From JACPLA01 sp035291905 (GTDB lineage: Bacteria > Bacteroidota > Ignavibacteria > UBA10030), in NCBI GenBank assembly GCA_035291905.1, contig DATDRF010000169.1, forward strand, positions 1-18,389: a stretch of DNA of 18,389 nucleotides. Reading direction: 5' to 3'. A program made the translations under genes and the position numbers. The notes under the pieces were generated by a model. That model saw only the letters and a list, made by a program, of their open reading frames with translations. It had not been told where the DNA came from and ran no database searches. This document shows positions 12,780 through 18,389 of this stretch, piece by piece. Within the stretch, counting starts at the first letter, position 1, and every line of letters begins with the position of its first letter.

Positions 12780-12804
12780 CATCCACAACATAGAGGAGGT
12801 CGCC

Positions 12805-13437
12805 ATGGTCACCAAATCACCCGCAGCGGACCTTCGGGCCGGTTCCAAGAAGACATTTGAGGTGGGACTTATCGTCTCCCTGGCCTTTGCCATCGCGGCA
12901 TTCAAGTTTTTCCCCACCATACAGCCGCCGAAACCGATCGAACCTCCGGACACTGAACCTCCGATCATTATTACTCCCCCGGCGACAGAGCATCTTCCTC
13001 TCCCCCCTCCGCCTGCACGTCACCCTATCGTTCTTGAGGCTCCAGGGGATGAGCCGCTCGAAGATTTCGTGCTCGACACCGATCTTGATCCCAACTCCAA
13101 TGTTCCTCCCCCGCCCCCGCCGGTGGACGGCGATGAGTTCTACTTTGAGGCAGTGGAGTCTCCTCCCGTACCGATAGGAGGCGTCTCAGCCATTCAGTCG
13201 AATGTGATCTATCCCGAGATGGCAAAAAGGATCGGGATCCAGGGAACGGTGGTCATTCTGGCTTTTGTTGACGAAACAGGAACGGTCACAAAAGCAAAAT
13301 TACTGAAAGGGATTGGATTCGGGTGCGACGAGGCCGCCGTGAAAGCGGTAGAAAAAACAAGATTCCATCCGGGGACACAGCGGGAAAAGGCGGTGAAGGT
13401 GAAAGTTTCGATTTCCCTGAAGTTCCGGCTGCAATAG
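12805..13437 (+). CDS. tonB: TonB-family energy transducer
   Basis: The protein is 210 aa from the ATG at 12805 (GAGGAGGTCGCC before it); the longer frame from 12754 has no ribosome binding site. One membrane anchor lies at about 18-37 (FEVGLIVSLAFAIAAFKFFP), then a proline-rich, acidic spacer with PPKPIEPPDTEPP, LPLPPPPA and a run of six prolines, then the C-terminal TonB domain (about 130-210): IYPEMAKRIGIQGTVVILAF, VDETGTVTKAKLLKG, the DEAAVKAVEKTRFHPG helix-strand, and SISLKFRL at the end. TonB spans the periplasm and passes proton-motive energy from ExbB/ExbD to outer-membrane receptors. No exbB, exbD or receptor gene is in the window, so its partner receptor is unknown. It is a single-gene unit, convergent with the permease gene. 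Confidence 0.93.
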   Translation: MVTKSPAADLRAGSKKTFEVGLIVSLAFAIAAFKFFPTIQPPKPIEPPDTEPPIIITPPATEHLPLPPPPARHPIVLEAPGDEPLEDFVLDTDLDPNSNVPPPPPPVDGDEFYFEAVESPPVPIGGVSAIQSNVIYPEMAKRIGIQGTVVILAFVDETGTVTKAKLLKGIGFGCDEAAVKAVEKTRFHPGTQREKAVKVKVSISLKFRLQ

Positions 13438-13541
13438 GCGCGGATTTCGCGGATTGAAGAGAGATTTCGCAGATTCGAGTCGTTAAATGATGGGGTAAGT
13501 CTGCCGAGCGCGGCCTCCGTTGGAAGTCTGCCTGTGAGGCT

Positions 13542-13587
13542 GAAGTCCGACATCTGCAAGGAATACCTCACGCGGATGTCGGACTTC
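13542..13587. repeat. Long inverted repeat between the convergent tonB and permease genes
   Basis: GAAGTCCGACATC (13542-13554) and GATGTCGGACTTC (13575-13587) are perfect complements; with a T-G wobble and a further GC/GC the stem reaches 16 bp around a 14-nt loop. Just upstream, AAGTCTGCC occurs twice (13497-13505, 13524-13532), related to the AAGTCCGAC of the stem. ATTTCGCrGATT also occurs twice (13444-13455 and 13464-13475). No T-run follows, so it is a weak candidate for a classical terminator; it resembles a palindromic extragenic repeat. The rest of the 181-nt gap holds no gene. Confidence 0.8.
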
Positions 13588-13618
13588 TGATATGCGCGGA
13601 TGACCCAGGAGCCAACTT

Positions 13619-14863
13619 CTAGCCGACAAGCGCCAGATAGCCCCAGTAGATCAAAATGTTGACCATCGTCACCGGAAAGCCTACCGACAAGAACTCCATG
13701 AAGGAGATCGTCACTTTGTTCCGCCTCTCTGCGGCCTGAATCACGATGACGTTGCTCGCAGCGCCAAGGATCGTCAGATTCCCCGCAATCGTACTCCCTG
13801 CTGCCAGTGCCATGAGTCCCGGCACCAACACGCCTGACGCAGTGAGCATCGGATGGTACAGCGCAACCAGAGGGACATTCGAAATGAACTGACTCAGGAG
13901 GACGCTGACGCCGAGAATGGCATGGTAGGATGTCAGCGAGTCGTTCATCCGGGAAAGGAGCGACTGAAAGAATCCGCTGTTCCAGACACTCTCCATCAAG
14001 ACAAACATCGATACAAAGAACGCCAGAGTCGCCCAATCGATATTCTTTATCAGCCAGAACCTGCGGGAGGATCCCACCAACAGCGGCAACGCGGCCGCGA
14101 CCGCGATATGGGTCAGCCGAAGCTCGGCATCGATTCCCATGATTCCCATGACGATTTTGACGAAAACGAGCAGAACCAGGAACTGCAGCGAGAGCTTCGA
14201 AAGCACCGCCATCTCATGATCGCGAATCGGTTCCTGCGAGTGTTTCAGTCCCTCCTCATGCAAATCTCCCCGATACCGCCGTTTAAGAAACCAATAAAGA
14301 AAAACGAGGTTCAGAATTGTGGGAATAAAAAGCCAGGCAAGAAAGGTAATAAACGGGCTCTGGACGTTTCCGTTGATTGCGATCAGGAGGTTTTGCGGAT
14401 TGCCGATCGGGCTCATGACGCTTCCGATGGTCACGGAAAACATGAGGGCGATGAGAAGGGGCTTGGCCGGCATTTCATGCTTGCGAGCCAGTAGGAGCAT
14501 GACCGGCGTGCCGACCACGGCCAGTGTGTCATTCATCAGCAGTGCCGACGCACATGCGCTTCCTCCGATGACCATCATCAAGAGAACGCTTAACGATCGG
14601 GCGCGCTTGAAATATTGATACGAGAGATGAGAAAGGTAGCCGCTCTCCTCGAGGCCGTGACCCACCACGAACATCGCAAACAGGAAGACCATGACATCCA
14701 TGTCGACGGCCTTCAGCGCCTCTGCGGAGGTTATCTCCCCCATGACAAGCACCATCAACGCGCCGGCTGTCATGATATGCCAAATCTGAAGCCGCAGCGC
14801 GCCGACTTGACGGATGGCGATCAGGAGGAAGACAAGAAGGAGGACGGCGACGGAGAGGTTCAT
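13619..14863 (-). CDS. SLC13 / ArsB / NhaD-superfamily permease
   Basis: The protein is 414 aa with about ten to eleven hydrophobic helices. Two internally related halves show the ion-transporter-superfamily signatures: LLMNDTLAVVGTPVMLLLA and GSVMSPIGNPQNLLIAI in the first half, and LSQFISNVPLVALYHPML and AAGSTIAGNLTILGAASNVI in the second. These re-entrant hairpins bind the transported ion and any counter-ion. Family members move arsenite, sodium in exchange for protons, or dicarboxylates and citrate; the substrate cannot be decided here. The start at 14863 has no Shine-Dalgarno, and the upstream 7-nt repeat block runs to within 8 nt of the ATG, so the native promoter is not visible. It may be read through from the lipoprotein gene upstream. 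Confidence 0.9.
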   Translation of the reverse strand: MNLSVAVLLLVFLLIAIRQVGALRLQIWHIMTAGALMVLVMGEITSAEALKAVDMDVMVFLFAMFVVGHGLEESGYLSHLSYQYFKRARSLSVLLMMVIGGSACASALLMNDTLAVVGTPVMLLLARKHEMPAKPLLIALMFSVTIGSVMSPIGNPQNLLIAINGNVQSPFITFLAWLFIPTILNLVFLYWFLKRRYRGDLHEEGLKHSQEPIRDHEMAVLSKLSLQFLVLLVFVKIVMGIMGIDAELRLTHIAVAAALPLLVGSSRRFWLIKNIDWATLAFFVSMFVLMESVWNSGFFQSLLSRMNDSLTSYHAILGVSVLLSQFISNVPLVALYHPMLTASGVLVPGLMALAAGSTIAGNLTILGAASNVIVIQAAERRNKVTISFMEFLSVGFPVTMVNILIYWGYLALVG

Positions 14864-14871
14864 AGAGGAAG

Positions 14872-15011
14872 GCAGAGGTCAGAGATCAGAGGTCAGAGAT
14901 CAGAGGCCGGAGACGAGGGTTGATCTTTCGGTGAGGAGGTTCGTTGGTTAGTGGTTAGTAAGTTCTTTTGCTTCTGCCTTCTGCCTTCTGCCTTCTGCCT
15001 TCTGCCTTCTG
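14872..15011. repeat. Degenerate 7-nt tandem repeat block C
   Basis: Twenty heptads in one unbroken phase. It begins with TCAGAGr units (14879-14906), drifts through less ordered words, passes GGT/TAGTGGT units (14942-14962), and ends with five exact CCTTCTG copies (14977-15011). By hand count neighbouring units agree at 84 of 133 positions. It fills the gap between the lipoprotein stop codon and the permease start codon on the minus strand. No gene or terminator is visible in it. Confidence 0.88.
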
Positions 15012-15012
15012 G

Positions 15013-15924
15013 CTATCTCCCCATCAACCTCAACTTCTCCAAATACCCTTCCCGCCATTTCCACTCCTGTTCATATCTCCGGCACCGATAGATCTCCGCC
15101 CTGTATTCCGGTTCGGGATTCATCTGATATGCTTTCTCCAGAAACTCCCACGCAAGCGAATACTGATGGTCGTATTCGTATGCGACACCGGCATCGTAAT
15201 AGGCCTTGTGAAGATCCTCGTGCCCCTGATGCTTCTCAAGAGCCTCCAAGAACGCCCCCAGTGCCCTCTTCCACTCTCCTGCCCGGGCGAATGTAATTCC
15301 CGTTTTAAGCTCGGGCATGTCGGAGTCTTCATACAGAGTCACCGTGACCTTCATTTCATGCGGACTGATCTCGCCGATGAACCTGTTGACAAGGTCGCCC
15401 TGCAGGGGATCATACGGGTCGCCGGATATGAGGGCTCCGATGAGATCCACAAGGAATCCAAGGATTCCCCCGCCTGTCTCTTCATCTGTGTCCGAATCGC
15501 TTGCCTCCACCCTTCCGTCAATCACCAGATCGCCGGTCTCTTTGTCGATGATCCGGTACTCAAACCGTACGGACCAGGTTTTCTCCACATACTCCTTCGT
15601 CTCGTCCCCCTCCTGCTTCTCATAGGAATGTTCGTCGTACGATTGGTCATAGACGCCTTCGATGAGGATCGAAGCGTACGGAACGAACCCTGTCAGCTCT
15701 TCGGGTGTATTGAACGTCCCGTTCGATTGGATCGCATTCAGGAGTTTTCCTCTGAACTCCACTGCCCCCGGCTCAGGCCCCTCAATCACACCGACACCGA
15801 CCGACATGCTCGTGTCGACAACAATCCCGGAAAGCCGGCTCGCGGTGATGTTGACCCCCGAGCTGCAGGAGGAAAGGAGAATGAGGAAGATGAAGGACGC
15901 GGAAAGGATAAATGAAGGTTTCAT
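15013..15924 (-). CDS. TPR-containing lipoprotein of unknown function
   Basis: The protein is 303 aa. A type II signal peptide is clear: MKPSFILSASFIFLILLSSC with lipobox LSSC and Cys20 as the lipid attachment site. The body (about 30-200) starts SGIVVDTSMSVGVGVIEGPE and includes a beta-rich stretch with FEYRIIDKETGDLVIDGRVEA and an acidic, Gly-rich loop (DSDTDEETGGG) before a hydrophobic segment ILGFLVDLIGALISG. The C-terminal part (about 205-285) is two TPR-like helix pairs: FARAGEWKRALGAFLEALEK and YEYDHQYSLAWEFLEKAYQM. I do not recognise the N-terminal family. TPRs usually hold partner proteins, so it may be a scaffold at the outer membrane. No ribosome binding site is seen; the start codon sits inside an 8-nt tandem repeat. 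Confidence 0.85.
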   Translation of the reverse strand: MKPSFILSASFIFLILLSSCSSGVNITASRLSGIVVDTSMSVGVGVIEGPEPGAVEFRGKLLNAIQSNGTFNTPEELTGFVPYASILIEGVYDQSYDEHSYEKQEGDETKEYVEKTWSVRFEYRIIDKETGDLVIDGRVEASDSDTDEETGGGILGFLVDLIGALISGDPYDPLQGDLVNRFIGEISPHEMKVTVTLYEDSDMPELKTGITFARAGEWKRALGAFLEALEKHQGHEDLHKAYYDAGVAYEYDHQYSLAWEFLEKAYQMNPEPEYRAEIYRCRRYEQEWKWREGYLEKLRLMGR

Positions 15925-15952
15925 CGGGTCATCTGGTCATCGGTTCATTGGG
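15921..15952. repeat. 8-nt tandem repeat covering the lipoprotein start codon
   Basis: Four copies on the plus strand: TCATCGGG, TCATCTGG, TCATCGGT and TCATTGGG. On the coding (minus) strand every copy carries an ATG, in successive frames because 8 is not a multiple of 3. Only the last copy (15924-15922) opens the lipoprotein frame. Gain or loss of a unit would not break the protein but would change the spacing upstream. Confidence 0.8.
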
Positions 15953-15997
15953 GATTAGTGTGAAGAATAAAGGGGCGAGAATCACCATAACTGATAA

Positions 15998-16423
15998 CTA
16001 CGTCAACGCCCCCTTCTGTTTCTTCGCCTGAACCAATTCTCCGATCCACGCACTTACGACAACGATGACAAACGCCGCGAGAATGACTGCAACCGCAGCA
16101 GGCAGATTATACATCCGAATCGGCAAACCCCAGGCACCCTGCACACTGAGAAACAGCGTGAGGATATACAGGATACTCGAAATTGCGGGCTCCAGTATTG
16201 TCACACCAACAGATTTGTACCCGACATACGCTCCAACCAACGCCAGCCCAAAGAACATCCATACTGCGGTGCCTATATCAAGCCCGGGCGTCGCAACTCC
16301 CCTGAACAATCCTATCATGATAACAGAGGGGAGAAGGTGAAAAACGACAAACATGCAATAACTTACCCCGACCCATCTCCAATCCGGCTTTGAGAACAGT
16401 TTCATTTCGTTTTGACTGTCCAT
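15998..16423 (-). CDS. Four-helix membrane protein of unknown function
   Basis: The protein is 141 aa from the ATG at 16423, which follows GCGAGGAGAGTTC. Four membrane helices can be drawn: about 17-39 (VGVSYCMFVVFHLLPSVIMI), 50-68 (GTAVWMFFGLALVGAYVG), 74-95 (ILEPAISSILYILTLFLSV) and 106-128 (NLPAAVAVILAAFVIVVV). Short charged ends (MDSQNEMKLFSKPDWRW and LVQAKKQKGALT) suggest both termini lie in the cytoplasm. I recognise no family and see no catalytic motif. It is 17 nt downstream of the 16441-17223 gene, so it is almost certainly in the same operon and may be a partner of that membrane protein. Confidence 0.8.
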   Translation of the reverse strand: MDSQNEMKLFSKPDWRWVGVSYCMFVVFHLLPSVIMIGLFRGVATPGLDIGTAVWMFFGLALVGAYVGYKSVGVTILEPAISSILYILTLFLSVQGAWGLPIRMYNLPAAVAVILAAFVIVVVSAWIGELVQAKKQKGALT

Positions 16424-16440
16424 GAACTCTCCTCGCGAAA

Positions 16441-17223
16441 TTATCTAAAGGATCCCATGAATGAAAAAGTACGGAACAATCTGCCTTGCCGGTCATAGAC
16501 ACCCTGAACTCCCGCACCGGGATATTTCGTGGAGGATCCCGTAATTGTGAGAGAGGTGTCCGTGACGGAGGTCGCAATGAATTCGTTTGTCTCCAGTTTC
16601 CGGAGGACAGACGGAACTTCATAGCCCATGTACGATCCTCCTCCGCCGGCGTAGCTCTTCGGCATGATCTTGTACTGATACGCGTCAAGTGAGACACGCC
16701 GCATCCCGCTGATGACCTCGTCTCTGTTCTCACCAAGAGCCTGTGCCTCCCTCATCGACGCTGCAACCTGAGGATGGATGATTGCGGAGGCTATCGTTCC
16801 CAGCACACCCGAGCTCATGAAAATCACGCCGAACACAAATCCGATGATTGAGGGGTTCAATTTCGATTGTTTCGGCCCCGTCAGGAGCCTGCGCCATGAA
16901 AAGAACAGCAGTGTAGGACCGATGACGAACGCCATGAGCAAGCCGGTCAACATCGCAATGTTTTTTTCCATTGATATCGGCGGAAGCTCACGACCGCTGA
17001 ACAAATCAAGCGCCTGTTCAATGACAAATCCTCCGGCCATCGTCCAGGGAACCGGTATGAATGCCAACCTCACCGCGTTACGCGGAAAGACATAGTCACC
17101 GAAGAAGAGAAACAACAATGTCACGATTGTCAACGAGACCAACCACCGCAGGAACATTGGAGAGAACTCCGATTTCTTCTCCTCGTTCGTTCCGGCCCCG
17201 GTGGTTTCAGTTTTGGGAATCAT
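16441..17223 (-). CDS. Membrane protein with pilin-like C-terminal domain, unknown function
   Basis: The protein is 260 aa from the ATG at 17223, preceded by AAAGGAGTGACCT, and overlaps the end of the upstream gene by 17 nt. Four hydrophobic segments lie at about 25-45, 52-72, 88-110 and 126-148. After the last one comes a soluble domain of about 110 aa: a helix (QVAASMREAQALGENRDEV), then MRRVSLDAYQYKIMPKS, a Gly-rich loop AGGGGSYMGY (192-201), and a series of short strands ending YDRQGRLFRTFSF. The order of last helix, Gln/Tyr-rich stretch, Gly-rich loop and small beta sheet resembles the C-terminal part of type IV pilin-like proteins, by eye only. The topology suggests an extra-cytoplasmic sensor or anchor domain held on a four-helix base. 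Confidence 0.82.
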   Translation of the reverse strand: MIPKTETTGAGTNEEKKSEFSPMFLRWLVSLTIVTLLFLFFGDYVFPRNAVRLAFIPVPWTMAGGFVIEQALDLFSGRELPPISMEKNIAMLTGLLMAFVIGPTLLFFSWRRLLTGPKQSKLNPSIIGFVFGVIFMSSGVLGTIASAIIHPQVAASMREAQALGENRDEVISGMRRVSLDAYQYKIMPKSYAGGGGSYMGYEVPSVLRKLETNEFIATSVTDTSLTITGSSTKYPGAGVQGVYDRQGRLFRTFSFMGSFR

Positions 17224-17836
17224 AGGTCACTCCTTTCGCCGTAAGGACCGCCCTCTCCTGCACCATGCCCGACTTGCCGTCGTAATTCTTGAATTCGGGG
17301 CTCCTTCCCTTCCCCCAGGTGGCCTGCCCGATCAGCACGACCTCATCATCGGTTAATCCGGCAACGAAGATTCTCAGGCTGTCGCTCTCCGCATCCCGTT
17401 TGTAGATATCTTTCCCGATCGTCACATCCGGTACCACTTCCTTGAATATCTGTCCGATCGTTTTCTTCTTCGAAGGTTGACGATGGTACTTTTCCAGCGT
17501 CGCCAGGAGCGGGTCGGGCATCTGGGAATCGATTATTCCGTGCTGTATTACCCCAAGGATTTTCAGCAGCTGGTTCTTCTGCCACGCGGTCGTTTCCCTG
17601 AATGTCGTCGAAAAGGATCCGGCGGCAAAAAGGAACCCGACGCAGAAGAGCAAAATGATAATGCGCGATTTCACGGGAAACGGCTTGCGCGTGGTGAAGA
17701 TCACGAGGGCAAGCAAGTAGACGGCGGCGACAACTCCTGCTGCATCGAGCGCCGGCCACGGATCAAGACTCTCTCCCGCCAGAAAGAATACTGCCGTCAC
17801 TACCACGACTCCTGCAACAAACCAGATAAATGCCAT
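17207..17836 (-). CDS. Three-helix membrane protein with soluble C-terminal domain, unknown function
   Basis: The protein is 209 aa from the ATG at 17836; GGAGGTGCCT upstream fits this start, while the in-frame GTG at 17842 would touch the ribosome binding site. Helices lie at about 3-20 (FIWFVAGVVVVTAVFFLA), 32-50 and 58-75 (RIIILLFCVGFLFAAGS). The remaining 130 residues are soluble: a helical part (AWQKNQLLKILGVIQHGII), a basic stretch with PSKKKTIGQIFKEVV, then a beta part, SLRIFVAGLTDDEVVLIGQA, ending GMVQERAVLTAKGVTYDSQN. The strand pattern near the end loosely resembles that of the next gene's C-terminal domain, so the two may be related parts of one complex. It is the first gene of the operon and overlaps the next one by 17 nt. 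No family recognised. Confidence 0.82.
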   Translation of the reverse strand: MAFIWFVAGVVVVTAVFFLAGESLDPWPALDAAGVVAAVYLLALVIFTTRKPFPVKSRIIILLFCVGFLFAAGSFSTTFRETTAWQKNQLLKILGVIQHGIIDSQMPDPLLATLEKYHRQPSKKKTIGQIFKEVVPDVTIGKDIYKRDAESDSLRIFVAGLTDDEVVLIGQATWGKGRSPEFKNYDGKSGMVQERAVLTAKGVTYDSQN

Positions 17837-17881
17837 AGGCACCTCCGGACTTGATTATGGTCCACCGCAAACGTTGCCATG

Positions 17882-17910
17882 TAGATACCAAACTGCACAC
17901 TAAGATGCAA
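17882..17910 (-). promoter_or_regulatory. Weak promoter candidate for the envelope operon
   Basis: On the minus strand TTGCAT (17910-17905), 17 nt, TATCTA (17887-17882); also TTG-N20-TATCTACA. It lies about 45 nt before the first gene's ATG. The match is only partial. Confidence 0.3.
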
Positions 17911-17950
17911 TGCGGGTTCAGGCCATCATAGGAATTATTCGCAGGAAGGG

Positions 17951-18027
17951 CAGCTTTCAGCTGTCAGAGGTCAGCTTTGTTCGGTTAGAGGGCGGTAAAC
18001 TGTTAACTGAAGATTGTTGACTGCTTG
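17951..18027. repeat. Degenerate 7-nt tandem repeat block D
   Basis: Eleven heptads in one phase, beginning CAGCTTT, CAGCTGT and ending with CTGTTAA, CTGAAGA and related CTG/TTG units. By hand count neighbouring units agree at 36 of 70 positions. It sits in the 416-nt gene-free stretch between the envelope operon (start 17836) and the partial gene at 18253. The rest of that stretch holds the promoter candidate (17882-17910), the hairpin pair (18146-18182), and otherwise nothing I can name. Confidence 0.7.
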
Positions 18028-18145
18028 ATGCGGCTTGTTCCGAGCCCACAGTGAAGCCTTCACAGACTGTCGGCCAATTGTTGCAGCAGAACATGTTTGA
18101 AAACCCAGCCACGCCCCGGGATTGGTTCGACCCCGCAAAGATCAC

Positions 18146-18182
18146 CCCGATTCAAAACATCGGGACCCGTAAGAATCACGGG
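18146..18182. repeat. Adjacent pair of hairpins with 7-nt loops
   Basis: CCCGAT (18146-18151), 7-nt loop, ATCGGG (18159-18164), then after one base CCCGT (18166-18170), 7-nt loop, ACGGG (18178-18182). The layout resembles the twin hairpins at 7266-7295 but with larger loops. It lies 70 nt after the stop codon of the minus-strand gene at 18253, without a T-run on that strand. Confidence 0.7.
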
Positions 18183-18252
18183 GCAAGCAAGCGGGGCAGG
18201 CAAGCTCAACCGTCCCAGGGCTATGAGCCCGACATCGAATCATCATCCCCCT

Positions 18253-18389
18253 TCACTGCTTTTTCGGCTTATTCTCCCACAGCACATTCACAATCTTCCA
18301 CTCTCCGTTCCATTTTGCAACGTGCAGGTAGTCGATCCATCCCGACATGATCGCCTTGACGCTAGCGGTGTTGTTGTAGATGTCCAGGA
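18253..18389 (-). CDS. C-terminal end of an NTF2-like (putative lumazine-binding type) protein
   Basis: Only the last 44 residues are in the window, read on the minus strand from 18387 to a TGA at 18255-18253: LDIYNNTASVKAIMSGWIDY, then LHVAKWNGEWKIVNVLWE and a Lys-rich end NKPKKQ. The pattern of ASVK, a hydrophobic strand, a D-Y-LH-AK-NG-WKIVN segment and a Trp at the end is that of the Lumazine_bd_2/SnoaL-like NTF2 fold. Such proteins are small, often secreted, and mostly of unknown function. The 5' part, including any signal peptide, is outside the window. Confidence 0.7.
   Translation of the reverse strand, partial: LDIYNNTASVKAIMSGWIDYLHVAKWNGEWKIVNVLWENKPKKQ

Noticed and set aside
13209..14036. 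275-aa open frame on the minus strand
   Set aside because: Overlaps the end of tonB and of the permease in other frames; no motif or ribosome binding site.
14977..15011. CRISPR-like array in the CCTTCTG repeats
   Set aside because: The units are contiguous 7-mers without spacers.
14968..15915. 315-aa open frame on the plus strand
   Set aside because: Begins inside the CCTTCTG repeats and lies antisense to the lipoprotein gene, which has a proper lipobox and TPRs.
18051..18350. 99-aa open frame on the plus strand
   Set aside because: Crosses the hairpin pair and runs antisense through the end of the NTF2-like gene; Ser/Pro-rich with no motif.

Overview
The window looks like chromosomal DNA from a Gram-negative bacterium of the FCB group (Bacteroidota / Ignavibacteriota / Kryptoniota neighbourhood). 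The evidence is two secreted proteins ending in the NYPNPFNP...GMYYA type IX secretion tail, a TonB protein, a lipobox lipoprotein, and several promoters of the form TTG-N19/20-TAnnTTT rather than a clean TTGACA/TATAAT. GC content is moderate (judged by eye). I see no rRNA, tRNA, CRISPR array or prophage.

Layout. 1-3218: the start of an integral membrane protein (minus, cut by the window edge), a flavodoxin-fold protein with an export signal (minus), and divergently a SulP anion transporter fused to STAS and cyclic-nucleotide-binding domains (plus). 3374-4359: a small basic Rho_N/SAP-type protein (minus) and divergently a cold-shock protein (plus), separated by a dense regulatory region with a perfect 7-1-7 Fur-type box, a second palindrome, a Bacteroidota-type promoter and a ~200-nt leader; a bidirectional terminator closes the csp gene. 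4383-8723: a minus-strand set reading GNAT acetyltransferase, tandem-ACT protein, 2Fe-2S subunit and Tat-exported molybdenum subunit of an IorAB-type hydroxylase, then a Y1/RAYT transposase. 8750-12529: two tandem paralogous CARDB/T9SS secreted proteins (minus), each with its own terminator. 12805-13437: TonB (plus, divergent). 13619-17836: a minus-strand series of two membrane proteins with soluble C-terminal domains, a four-helix membrane protein, a TPR lipoprotein and an ArsB/NhaD-superfamily permease. 18253-18389: the C-terminal end of an NTF2-like (lumazine-binding type) protein.

The most striking non-genic signal is a family of intergenic blocks (3221-3332, 7181-7271, 14872-15011, 17951-18027) that are degenerate tandem repeats with a strict 7-nt period. 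The words differ between blocks, but in each block neighbouring heptads match at 51-63 % of positions by hand count, and the sequence drifts step by step along the block. One block lies between the two hydroxylase subunit genes and one runs up to the permease start codon. An 8-nt version covers the lipoprotein start codon. Abutting pairs of hairpins occur next to or near two of the blocks, and a RAYT transposase, a family known to act on palindromic extragenic repeats, is encoded in the same window.

How the genes may work together: the hydroxylase subunits form one enzyme, exported through Tat by the large subunit. The 15013-17836 genes look like one envelope unit of unknown function. The paired CARDB proteins are probably exported cell-surface proteins. 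The transporter, flavodoxin and Rho_N genes look like independent single-gene transcripts. Functions beyond the family level are inference from motifs read by eye; no database search was done.
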